64,000 nucleotides of DNA, taken from the NCBI GenBank assembly GCA_003956705.1, contig QZCP01000068.1, forward strand, positions 124,001 to 188,000. Reading direction: 5' to 3'. Positions 47,749-59,205 of the stretch are shown piece by piece (position 1 is the stretch's first letter; each line of letters begins with the position of its first letter). Origin of the DNA: Brevipalpus yothersi. Lineage: Eukaryota; Arthropoda; Arachnida; Trombidiformes; Tenuipalpidae. The position numbers were made by a program, and so were the translations under genes. Below the pieces are notes generated by a model. That model did not search any database. It was not told where the DNA came from and was given only the letters and a program-made list of their open reading frames with translations.

Positions 47749-49484
47749 ATTCTTGCGCATTTAATCTCTCCATTTGTCAAGAATAGTATCTTGCAAGAGT
47801 CCATTATATGGACTCTGGGAGTTGGAATGAGTAAGAGCAAGCATGAAGCTCAGATTCAGTACCGACAGATGGACAACAAATTTTGGTGCCTATGGTCGAC
47901 ATTGTTGTGCGACAACTTGATTTTTATGACCTCAGTTTTGACTCAACTACCTTTATATGTATTTGAGAAGCTGAAATTGCTTCCTCGCCTCATGAAATAG
48001 CTCTTTCTATCTCCAAAAATGGTTCTGTGATACACTTTGTCCAGAGATCTAAATTAATGTGGAATACACATATGTATTTTTCATAGATTTTCGAATCAAT
48101 GAAATCTTTTGAAAAAATCTCAGCTCATCATAATGAAAATGTCTTTCTTTAGCCGAAAAAAGAGTTATTTCTGATAACTTGTGTAAATTTGGAAAATTAC
48201 ATCACGTTCATCTTGGAAAATTTTTCACTCATTAAATAGCTAGGATAATTATAGTATTTTTCTTTCATCTGTTACTCTCAATCATTCTACAAAATATTCC
48301 TCCAATCAGTTGTCTTGTGACTAAAAGGTGAGAGTTTCTAGACGGGTAATATTCTACATCTGCATCAGCCTTGATGATAGGATTAAAGACAACAACTAGA
48401 AAGTATAAGAGTGATAAGAACCAGTTTTTACCGATAATTTTTGGAATTGTATCAATTTTTGGAAACATAGTTGGAAATGAGAACATCAATCTTTCTGGTT
48501 GATTAAATTAATTTAATGCACGTTCGATTTGATCTAATACGAATATTAGTCGAACAAAGACAGGAGAAAGTTTTGATGAACAAAGAAAAATAGAAAAAGG
48601 AAGCAAAAACATTGCATCATAGGAGAATTATGGAGAGGGGAAAGAAAAAAAACGATACGAAAGACAAGGATGTTTCATAGTTCCATTAATTCCATTAACG
48701 CACCAATAATGAACGATGCGTAAGAGGAGTTGAAACATTTCGAGCAAAAAAACGCAATAGGATATTGAAAAGAGAGAGAGAAAGAGACATTGTTTTTGCG
48801 TTCACAAATCATGTTTGGAAACATGCAAAAATCTATGAATTGCAATCAATTGATGCATATATACCTCATTTTGTATACGGTAATAATAAGCCATCACCTC
48901 ATTACCCTGTTTTAAGAGGGGAAAAGATTTTTTCTCAAAGATTGCGAATTGCTTGTGTATGACACTTATACAAGCACGACTTGAGTGAGAAAAATCAGCC
49001 AAATTACAATTGCTTGGCAAAAGAATTGCGTAAAATTAGTTGATTTCATATTTTGCACATCATTTCGCTCGATTTTGTGACTATTATAGAGTCCATTACA
49101 AAAATCAGCCGGTATAGTAAGTTGATTTTGCCAACATTTTGCGACCAGAAACGTTCCAAGCAAAAGTTAGGCGGAGAAATTTGAAAGGAAACTGATTTCA
49201 GAATGTATCTGGAATCAATTAATCAAGAGTCTAACAAGTAAACAGAGATAGTTAGCATGCATAAAAAACAAGGGTTCAAGAAATGTTTCTCATCAAGATA
49301 TATAGTTTGGAACTAGAAGCAGGATAATGAAGAGAAAGAAAGGGAATTTTGAGACTGCAATAGCAAAATGGAGGTAGATCTGAGCTATAGGAGTCAAGGG
49401 TGTACTTTCTCAAAGCCTCAGGCATGTGGTCAAACTAAAACAGAAAGCAGAACGGTGGGAGCAAAAAAAGGTTGAGAAAATTAC
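47749..49484. other. Intergenic region between ARL5 and the zinc-finger gene
   Basis: Convergent 3' flanks. One minus-strand 73-aa frame with a hydrophobic stretch is listed separately; otherwise nothing coding is seen. Confidence 0.45.
48265..48486 (-). CDS. Possible small membrane or secreted peptide ORF
   Basis: 73 aa starting MFSFPTMFPKID, with a hydrophobic segment NWFLSLLYFLVVVFNPI followed by KADADVEYYPSRN and ending QLIGGIFCRMIESNR. It looks like a signal anchor plus short tail, but there is no splice, promoter or family support. It may be chance. Confidence 0.2.
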   Translation of the reverse strand: MFSFPTMFPKIDTIPKIIGKNWFLSLLYFLVVVFNPIIKADADVEYYPSRNSHLLVTRQLIGGIFCRMIESNR

Positions 49485-50983
49485 TCAAACGTGGGGACAT
49501 ATGCCAACGAACTGGGAATCGTTCGGTTCGGGAACAGCTAAGCAGGCTATAGATAAGCCAGTATGATTTTGTCTGTGATGAATTTTAAGACTCTTTCTGG
49601 TGGGTAATATCGAATTGCAATGTAGGCACTTAACATAGGATCTAACGGCTGTCATGCCTTGTCTATTGTAAGGATTGAGTGCTTGCTTTTGTTGAGATGA
49701 TTGCTGAGTGAGATCAAGCAAACTGTTTGAATGAATATCGTTGCTGGCAGATTTGCTGGTTTTCATGTGGGGATTCTTTCGACCCATCAGAAGATTATTT
49801 CGTGCTTGTATTGCTCGGATGGATAGAGAGCTAGGAAGATTGATAACACGGCCACCTTCAACTCGGACATGGTTAACATTTTCCTGTATAAATAATAATC
49901 AAGAAGGAGGTGTAAGATTAGGTGTGAGATAATCAGACAAGGAGAGAGAAAGAAAGAGAGAGAAAAATATCAGAGCGTTATACTTACTCTCACTTTTACC
50001 GAATTCTGTGATTTAGCGGGCATAAAGCAATTATCATTAGCACTGATAGGATTTTGACGGTGTGGTAGACCGTTGTTCGGAGGATATTGCAAATAGGAAG
50101 GAACTGAGTTCGAGTACTGTAGGAATTGCTTCATCATGATCTTCTTGGATTTCATTTGTTCCATTTTGGTGGATCGCCATTTTTTCTCCAAGATTCGTTT
50201 CCGTTGCATGGATTCGGCGATAAAGCGATCCAATTCATCGATAGACAAAGATTTAGGATACAATCTCAATAGGCGTCCAGGCGATATATCTTTAAATGAA
50301 TGTGCTTCCTGAAGATGGTTGACAGCAACACCATCCAGTGAGGTCAGTCGAGTTGTGACGCCCATCTTTTTGCACAGAGAACATTCATAGGCATGATATG
50401 CTATATGCTGGTGTAGATGGTCCAAGAAATTTAAATCATTCGCAGCATGGCTAAAGCAAGGTGTTGATAGTAGCATACTGGTGGTAGCATTTGAACGTTT
50501 AGCTCCCAGGATTCGGTCACATATTGGACAGCATAGGCCACAGGAACATTTCATTAATAATCGACGAGATGCTTGGGTATTTTGAAATTCGAGAAATTCA
50601 TCCACCCATCGTTCAATGTTTTGATCTTCATGTATTTCATACATCAAATCGGAAGCTTGAGGATGATTAAGTTTATGGTGTATAGTAAGTGATTCTGTAT
50701 CGTGAAATCTATGGTCACACAATAGACACAGTACAGGCTTATATTTTAAATGTTCACCATAGTGTGGATATGCTTCCAGTTTACAATTAAATTTGACAGC
50801 ACAAAAAAGGCAAAAATATTCATGTGGATGTTTACAATTGGTAGAACTTGATTCAATATATTCCGCATGAGATGGAGATATGTCTATGATCATTGAATTA
50901 CCATCGGATGCTATCGAATTCATCATCATCAATGATGATGACGATGGTGGTGATGGTGAACTATTGGACTCTTGTGATTGCAT
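49485..50983 (-). CDS. C2H2-type zinc-finger protein, unassigned
   Basis: Two exons on the minus strand, 50983-49988 and 49883-49485, 464 aa. It opens with a Ser-rich low-complexity tail, then fingers with irregular spacing: FCLFCAVKFNCKLEAYPH with GEH, VLCLLCDHRFHDTESLTIH with KLNH, CGLCCPICDRI, a CSLCKKMG finger with H-x4-H, and in exon 2 VKCLHCNSILPTRKSLKIHH with RQNH. The middle has a basic Lys/Met-rich helix (RKRILEKKWRSTKMEQMKSK). Likely nuclear and nucleic-acid binding. I do not recognise an orthologue. The ATG lies about 930 nt from the divergent FBXO9 start, so the two may share a promoter region. Confidence 0.8.
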
Positions 50984-51915
50984 TTGTCCACAACAGAAGA
51001 AGAAGAATAAGATGAAAACAATCTATCATATATTTTTACTCCTAGACCAGTGTGTATAACTCTCTCTGTGTCTGTGGTGTTGGCCACACTGGATGCACAC
51101 ACTATCACACGCCAATATGATATGAGATATGTTCTCTGTATATATATACTTTCGAATGAGTGTCTTATCGGAATACAATCAACCAACAGAGCAATAGAGA
51201 GAGAGAGAGAAAGAAAGAAAGTCAAACCGTGAGAATTCAAATCCAAGGATTATTAAAAGCAAAAAATTACGAATAAAAACCACGTTTTGAAAGAAGAAAA
51301 AATGTGTGTTGAGATGTATGTTTTGTGAATTGAAGCTTAACTTTAAATCTTTTCACTTTTCACTTTCAATTGAAAATGTTGAAGCTTTTAGCTTGAAGAA
51401 GCCTGTTTAAGGCAACATTTAAAGATGTCGCCAGCAGTTGAGTTGTGGGTTTTTAGTTTTCATTTGATTTGATCAACAAATCAAATCAAAATACAGTTTT
51501 TGATTAAAATTTGGTTGAATATTGTTGTGTGTGCGGATTTTTTTCCATTGGTTAGATTGTGAAAATTGACTTGACGATTGGTTTTTTGAAGATCGTCGGA
51601 AAGTGCCTTGCTATTGGTTGAAAGTGAGACAGAGAGAGAGAGAGACAGCAAGTAACGATGTTTGCTGTTCAAAGAGCTCGTCGAATGTCATGTGGAGTGA
51701 TTCGATTCAATTCTGATCGTGAATAGAATTGTTGAAATATGGAATGAAGATTGACCATTGGTTGGACGAGATAATTTGAATTTAATCTTTTTGAACTGTG
51801 ATATATTAATTGCCTGTTACGTATATAAATATACATTGTTATATATGTATACATTTTTAAGCTCAAGACTATTTTCGTATATCGATTTGGTACTCTATAC
51901 TAGATCGTCATCATT
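50984..51915. promoter_or_regulatory. Bidirectional spacer between zinc-finger gene and FBXO9
   Basis: Contains AGATGTCGC at 51423-51431, a 9-mer also found at 61787-61795 in the striatin/lamin spacer, and TATCGAT at 51880-51886, 30 nt before the FBXO9 ATG, close to the DRE consensus. No coding exon. Confidence 0.4.
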
Positions 51916-53879
51916 ATGAGTTTTCGTGAAAATGTTGACAAGTCTAACCAAAAAAAGATTGATGATGACGGAAAAAATGTTGGTAGTACAGTCGATGATT
52001 TTCTTTCATCTGATCCAACCGAATCTCCAACTGATGAGGGGAAGAGAGAATTATCAGAACGCAAAGAAAGTTCGATTGAAGATGATTTGGCTCGTTTTCG
52101 GGACAATTGGAAGCAAGAAATCGAAAATAAAACTGATCAAGTGAGAGGCAAATCGAATAAACGATCTAAGAACAAGAAAATTGTCAAAAAATCACAGGAC
52201 TCCCCGCAAAATCAACCAGATGAGGTTGATTCATCTTCATCTGGTGAGCAAGCCACGTCTTCAATTGATAAATGATTAGCCAAATTGATGACTCAAATTT
52301 TTATTCCTAAGTAACCATTATTGGAAGCTCACAATTAGGTCGATAGATTTTTGCACAGATTCTAAATCATAAGTTTTTACTAGAAAGTGAAATCTGGAAG
52401 ATTTTCAAAAATCAGTTTGTTTCTGCCATCTTGAGACTACTTCAGAATTGAATTCCAGGCAATCATTATCCATCTCATGATAGACTAATAGATTCATCTT
52501 ATAAGACTGATATTCTCAATGAATTATCAAAATGACTTATCCAATATGGTTACTTCTGAGTCAATTCGAATTATTCATCAGTCACAACTGTAAATTGATT
52601 CTCATGATTTTCTCATTTTTATGATCTCCATCGATCTACGTTACCCTCATTGAAATTATGGTGGTAATTGTGATCACAGGTTTAAAATCTAGTGCCATAG
52701 ACGTCGAAAAAGAGGCAATGCTTTTGTTCAAGAAGGGCATTCAACTTGAGAATTCTTCTAAACTCTACGATGCTGTTGCTTGCTATCGACGAGCCACTCA
52801 ACTTGTCCCTGATATTGAATCCAAAATTTATGCCTTAGAAATGAAAAGTCGGGAATCAAACAGTAGCAATATTCGGAAAAACTCAAGAGTAAAAACTGAA
52901 TCCATGAAAGACGAAGAATCAGCCGGTGAAGATGATTCTGATCTCATTTCAAAGTTTTCTCAGCTGTGTATGGGAACTGAAGGAAGTCTACTTCTATGTG
53001 AGCCTGCAGTTCCAACTACCAGCAAACACTTTTCTGATCTACCCTGTGAAATTGTTATGCTGATACTTCGATGGGTTGTCTCCGATCAACTGGATTTACG
53101 TGCTCTTGAGCAGTTTGGTTCCGTTTGTCGTGGTTTTTATCTTCTTTCTAGAGATTTAGAAATTTGGCGATTAGCGTGTCTTAAGATTTGGTCAATAACC
53201 AGTGTAAACGAAGCACTCCTAGCAGACTATGGTGGTGATTGGCGTAGAATCTACGTTGAAAATCCGCGAGCTAATCTAAATGGTGCCTATATCAGTAAAG
53301 CAACTTACATTCGCCAAGGCGAAGCCTCCTTTCAAGATGTAAACTATAGACCTTGTTATCTTGTTGAATATTATCGGTATCTTCGATTTTTCCCTGAAGG
53401 TAGCAGTCATGAATGATTTTGTTCAACGAATTTTTTACTCATCAACCTCTTCCCTTATAGGTGTCGTTCTGATGCTCAATACACCAGAAGATCCAAATCA
53501 GAGTGTGTCCAAGCTTCGTCATATTGATGTTAATCATTCTTCTGTGGTCAGAGGACATTATCGTATTCAGGGTTCCAATATCACTGCAGTCCTTAAAACT
53601 CGCCTAACTCAAGTAGAAAAAAGTACAGGTTACAGTAAACGAGCTCATCAACGAAATAATGCTCCATCTGAGAGAGAATACCATTTGAAACTCGAGATTC
53701 GAGACTACAAACACCATCGTAATATGCAACTTGTCTGGCTACATTATACTGTGATTTTTCGCCGAAGTACCGGGGAAGAGACTACAAGCACTTTCGATTT
53801 GAATGTTAACAAATTTCCTCCTTTCTGGTTCTCTCGAGTCAAATCATATTCTTCGACTTCTTCCACTCCTTTAGCATGA
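51916..53879 (+). CDS. FBXO9: F-box only protein 9 (FBXO9)
   Basis: Exons: 51916-52243, 52680-53399, 53461-53879; 488 aa. FBXO9 is a substrate receptor of SCF ubiquitin ligases (in mammals it targets TTI1/TEL2 and affects mTORC1 output). The N-terminus is acidic and disordered with a conserved FRDNWKQEI motif, then a TPR-like helix pair (EAMLLFKKGIQLENSSKLYD, AVACYRRATQLVPDIE). The F-box is at about residue 230 (LPCEIVMLILRWVVSDQLDL, RALEQFGSVCRGFYLL, EIWRLAC). The family-specific C-terminal domain follows (DWRRIYVENPRANLNGAYIS, YRYLRFFPEG, VRGHYRI). The exon 1 donor lies inside an open frame that would otherwise stop 30 nt later. A poly(A) signal AATAAA is at 53903-53908. Confidence 0.95.
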
Positions 53880-54372
53880 TGATTGGTTGTTGACAAGGTG
53901 TAAATAAACTTTTATTTCCATTTTCATCGAAGCCACTAAAATTCACCAAAAAAATTCATCTCATACTTTGTTGTGATAAGATTTGAAAGAAAGTTCAGTA
54001 AGTTCTTCTGAAGTTTTTAAGATATGCATACGAGTTTTTCGATAGAAAAATGTTGAATTTTAGCAAAATGATCATTAAATGATAATAATAATTGTAGTGA
54101 TGATGGTGTCCAATCGGTTCAGTTATGAAAAAAGTAACAGGATATGAAAATCACTAACTGGTGCTTGAGGTCACGTTCATGGCCAGGAAGAGTAATGGGA
54201 AGAGGAAGAGAAAGAAAGAAGGAGAGAGAGAGCGAGTTTGGGACAACTTTTGGGTAGTTTCGAAGTACTCTCTTGAGACTAGTGGCCACATCCTACTGAG
54301 ATCAAAAGCGATCTAATTAGACTTGAAAAGATTCATCAGGCTCCATTGAAAGTCCCATAAGCTTTGCTTTTT
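53880..54372. other. 3' spacer between FBXO9 and the minus-strand paralogue A
   Basis: Holds the FBXO9 poly(A) signal and the 3' flank of the next minus-strand gene. Nothing else seen. Confidence 0.5.
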
Positions 54373-54884
54373 TCAATCGTACTTCTTGCCATTGTCATCC
54401 AAAGCTTTAACAACTCGCTCAAGTAGATCACTAGCACCATCAATAATGGTTGAAGTGTCTATTTTGAACGATGGAAGTGATCGATAGTAATACGAGTATC
54501 GACTGGGCAAAGGTAGACAGAAAAAATTGGTCAAGTATTTGATTCAACAATCAAGCGATAAGTTTGACTAAATGTGTGTAACCTATTTTGAGATTGCGGA
54601 TTACAATTTTTCACTTCTCTCTCTCTCTTCAAATCTTACCTCATTCCTCCTTCTCTGAGTAACATTGCGAGTCCAAGAGCTGGTACCATGAGGGCTCCCA
54701 TACTAAAAAGGAAGAACATGGGTAAAATGGAGGATACAGCTCGAGGGATAGACGTTAGAGCCTTGATGAGACTGGCTCCCGTTATTGCGGAGGAAAAACT
54801 TTGACGATCAGTGTCGGAACCGGAAGCTAGACACAGAGCAATCGAGGAGATGAAAACTAATAAGAATTTCAAGCTGATGAACAT
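54373..54884 (-). CDS. Small secreted/membrane protein, paralogue A
   Basis: Exons on the minus strand: 54884-54640 and 54502-54373, 124 aa. It has a signal peptide (MFISLKFLLVFISSIALCLA), a Ser/Thr-rich stretch, a hydrophobic segment LPMFFLFSMGALMVPALGLA followed by MLLREG, and a C-terminal region YYYRSLPSFKIDTSTIIDGA with SDLLERVVKALDDNGKKYD. The same architecture, intron phase and motifs occur in the divergent gene at 56789. I do not recognise the family. It is probably membrane-anchored with a short amphipathic tail. Confidence 0.78.
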
Positions 54885-56788
54885 TTTTGAGTGAATGTGT
54901 GTGTGTGTGTGTGTGTAAGAATTTTTCCAATTATTACTATATTGGAACACTAGCAAAACGCACAACGATTAGGAAAATAGTGGATTCAATGTTGAATGAT
55001 TGTCGCGAAAAGTTCCAGAAAGCCTAATGGCTCATGACAGAAGAAGAAAATGATGATGATGATCCAAGTTGGCCAAGTTCAAGTGCAAAAATGGATCTGA
55101 ACTGATTTCGGTAACGATCAAGGTGAAGAATGCAAGTCAGCAGAATGTGTGTATGTGAGAGAGAGAGAAATATATATGAGAGATCGATATGAGTGAGGGA
55201 AAGAAAAAAATTTTAGGCCACTGTTAAGCCTGACACCCGCTGAGAATCTTTTGTTGTTCAAGTTTACCCAAAATCAGATTTAGAGCCAAATAAATGGGGC
55301 GAAAAAATATGGGAAGTAGGAAAGCTAGAAGTATGATCGAGTGACTGAGTTTTGACTGGAATAGACCGAAAGATGATTGGCTTGTTAGCGTGACATGATC
55401 GTTGAACTATTTTCAGTATATCAGTTATGATTTCCTTGATCCTTCTCGATACATGATTCATCTGCAGAAGCTAATCGTGCCTTCTTCCTTCTGACTCTGA
55501 ACTCACTCAACGTGAGTTGATCTTGATTTGCAAATGAGAATGAATATAAATACACATATATCTTTCGTCCGATTCTCACCGCATGAGAATGAATATTGCG
55601 AAATTTGAACACCCAGCAACTTCAGCATTGGTTTAGCTATTTTTCCGACTGGCTGAGTAGTCGTAGAAAGAATCTTTCCATTCTATATTCAAACTTATTC
55701 TGCTAAATATTGTATCTCTGTATCTACCTTGATCATCTTGCTACGGAATATCAATATTAAGTAGAAACTTTATTATGGCAAAAAATTTTCTAGAAAAATG
55801 AAAGTTATCGCGAATCTTCTAACATTATCAGCCTCTTATCCTAGGCTCGAGATATGAAGATGAACTACTTGAGATCGCAATGATACACTAGTATTAATAT
55901 GAAGTATATTCATCGGATGCTGTGTGGATGGCTGAGATTGGGAAGATCAAGAAAAGATGAGGAAGGATTCCAGAATGAGAGAAAATATGTGGTTCAAATT
56001 TGCTCCAAGGGTTGAAGTTCTTGGATAACACATTATCAGAACTGCATGCTAATCCTTATCTAATGGAGCAAGGAGGATAGACTAGTGAGTGAGGCCTGAG
56101 GCTGAATGATGAAGCAAACATCTTACGGATGTGTGTGATTCGGAGACAAGGATCAAGGGGCGGGCTGGGAGAGGGGCTGAGATAACGGTTTATGTCGATC
56201 TTTGCATTCATCTGATGGAGTAGAAACTTGATGCAAGGTCAGGTCAGTTCAGGTCAGGACGATATTCTTTCTCTCCCTCTCATCTCTTACACCACAAGAT
56301 CTGCAATGTGATCAAGTGTGAGTGTGTATACTTATAAAGTTACTCTTCGAGTTCTTGTGAACACACAACCGGGCCATATGATCATACCTCTAATGGCTTG
56401 AATCACTAAAATCAGCATCTCTCTAGACCTATTTCCCGTTAAGAGCGGGAATCAGGTAAGTGAGCCCAAGAAACGGAAAGAGGGAGATGTAAAAAAGAGA
56501 AAGAGAGAGATAGAAAAGTTCTCAAGAATGGCTTCATGATGCGCAACATGATGGGCTCATATAAAAGGAAACTGTAACTCATGAATATCCTTATAATTGT
56601 ACAAGTCTTGTTGGGCAGTAGTTTTTCATCAAATTTTCACGGAAACCTATATTTTTCGAGTTGAAAAGCACTCTTCTTGGGATTAATTTATCTTCTACCT
56701 GAAAAACTTTTCCGCCACTATCATCATCATCAAATTTGTTGATTCTATTGTTTTGCTGTGGCCATAAATAAAAATAAAAATAATCATC
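54885..56788. other. Divergent spacer between paralogues A and B
   Basis: Shared 5' flank of the two divergent paralogues; GT repeat at about 54895-54916 next to paralogue A. No coding exon was recognised. Confidence 0.5.
56560..56567 (+). promoter_or_regulatory. TATA box upstream of paralogue B
   Basis: TATAAAAG in the correct orientation, 229 nt before the ATG at 56789. No TCAGT initiator is seen 30 nt downstream, so the start site is not fixed. Confidence 0.45.
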
Positions 56789-57420
56789 ATGTATTCTAAA
56801 ATTGGGTTTATTGTTATCCTCTCGTCAATTGTTGCCCTCTGCTCAGCGGCCGGCTCATCACAATCAGCCGGTACTAATCGTCAGGCTGGTGCTTCAACGG
56901 CAGTAACTGGAAGCGGAATCATCAGTGCTTTATCGTCTATGCTTCCAAGCGCAATCGGAAATGTGTTACCAATGTTCTTACTCTTTGGTCTTGGAGCTCT
57001 CATGGTTCCCGCTCTTGGATTGGGACTTTTACTCAGAGAAGGAAGACGAAGGTGAGATACACTTGCTTTACACATCACTCAATCAGCTTGCATGTGTGTA
57101 GTCCAGGGAATTGGATTCTCAAGCATTTGGAATAATGTTCTGATAAGTGATAAAAATTCTCTGATATGTAGCCGTTTGCATGAGAAGTAGAAAATTTTTC
57201 TATTCCAAATTCAACGAGATCCATATGACACAATCTAGCTATCTTACTGATCCAAGTTTTGAATATTCTATTCTATTTTCGCAGCAGTGAATATCCCGCT
57301 TACTACTACCGATCATTCCCATCATTCAAGATCAACACTTCAGCTCTCATCGATGGAGCATCTGATGTGCTTGAGCGTGTGATGAAAGCTTTGGATAATG
57401 TTGAAAAGAAATATGATTAA
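56789..57420 (+). CDS. Small secreted/membrane protein, paralogue B
   Basis: Exons 56789-57051 and 57285-57420, 132 aa (131 if the second AG of the acceptor GCAGCAG is used). Signal peptide MYSKIGFIVILSSIVALCSA, a Ser/Gly/Thr-rich spacer, then LPMFLLFGLGALMVPALGLG followed by LLLREGRRR, and a tail YYYRSFPSFKINTSALIDGA with SDVLERVMKALDNVEKKYD. It shares domain order, the phase-2 intron and both motif blocks with paralogue A, which is 1.9 kb away and transcribed in the opposite direction. A TATA box is at 56560 and a poly(A) signal at 57437-57442. Function unknown. Confidence 0.82.
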
Positions 57421-59205
57421 TTGGATTACATACCGGAATAAACGGAAGACCCTTTCTCGCCCGACCCTCATCATCGAAAAAAAACCTATTCCTCACCAAA
57501 AAATACTAAGCTCATTATTTCGAATTAAAAAAGGGATATCATCTATGTGTTGAGAGAGAAAAAAAAGGCAGTGGAATAGAGAGTAGATTATTTCTGATGG
57601 TTTTTACACATGGCACGTAGACAAGTTTCCAATTTTTTTCGCCGATTCCAGCAGTTTAGCATCCAAGTATAGTCATGAAAAAAAAGGAACACGATTCATG
57701 GTGACATTTTTCTGGCTCCACATTTTTTTACGCCGCTCAAAAACAATTATAAGAATTATCTTACAAAAATTTATTGCATATGTGAAGCGAAGGCAAGTGA
57801 GAAAAGGAGTCAAACAAGCTCTTCAAGCTTTTCTTTGGCAAAATGATTCTTGACCCGGACATCGATGTTGATCATGTTCTTTCTCTCTTCCAATCTTGTT
57901 TTTTAACTTATTTATTCATTGGCTGAAATGAACGTCCTCAAAGATGTCTGGTCACTTTTCCATCACCGCAACAAGCTTCCCATTGATGACTCTTTTCTTT
58001 AAACATGTTTGCATAACTCATTAAAAGTCAATTGATGCCAAAAGGCTGCCACGAATTGTAATAAATTTTTTATCCCAAGTTGCAAATTGCTAGGAGTTGA
58101 TAAGAAGAGAAATAAAGAAATAAAGAAAGAAGGAAAGAGAAAGAAAGAGAGATAAAGAAAGAGAGAAATTGTGATAGAATGATTCCAAGGCTATTCGTAG
58201 ATGAATTCTCAAATACGATGAGCTTTCGGTTTATTTTCATCCATCAATAACTGTTCCAATCTTGATTATGTTCAAGATTTAGCAACGCTTCTTAGAATGT
58301 ACATTTTACGGGAAAAGTATGAGAGTTAAGATGGAAACGAAAAAATTACACGGCTTACTTTTCCTGCCAATCTCTATGCAATTGGTTATACAGCCACTTT
58401 TCTTCTCTCCATACAATAAATTATATTTAAATTGAATTTGATTAAGTAAACTCTGGAGCATTGCTTCTTTGTGTGGTATCGGAGAGAAAGAGTGAAGAAG
58501 AAGTGTTCAAAGAACATCTCCACTGGCTCTTGGAATCAAGAATGTGGATAAAATTTTGCTCATGGGAGCCTTGAATCAGCTCTCAAGTCGTGAAATGGTT
58601 ACATAGGGGCGTATGAACGTATAGATGACCACCCGAGTCCATTGAGAGGAGTGAACAACTGTCAAAATTGTTGGGTAACTGTTGTAAACAGATTAAATTT
58701 ACTCTTCTTCGCTCGAAAAATGAAAGACTGGAATTCAGAATTCACATCTCAAAATGAGCGTCCAATAATAATTGTCAATATTGCTGCAGACACATATATG
58801 ATGGCTTTCTTGGAAGACCGAGAAACTACAAAAGTCTTTCTCTAGCCTCTCAACCGAAATAATACAACTCGTAAAAAACCAGCTGACCGAATGATAGGAT
58901 CAACGGCTTAAAATGAATAACTTTCTGAGCAGCCATCGTTCTGATTCTCGAGATACGTTGAAGCTCGCGGGAAAACTTGTGACAAGAACGAAAAAAAGAG
59001 CTAGGTGATTGGAGAATTTGTCTATTTTGATTGCGGCAAAAAACAACAGCATGATCAGAGAGTTGAACAGCTTCATGAGTAATCCTCTTGATCGATTTTG
59101 GACTTTAAGATAGGACTGTAGAGATGCGTGACATGAAAAATTTCATGAAGTAATTATGGATACTTTCTTGTGTTCGGACATTTCATGGTGTTAGGGAAAA
59201 CATAC
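57421..59205. other. Intergenic region, no gene recognised
   Basis: Convergent 3' flanks of paralogue B and striatin. GA-rich tract at about 58105-58165. Nothing coding supported. Confidence 0.5.
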
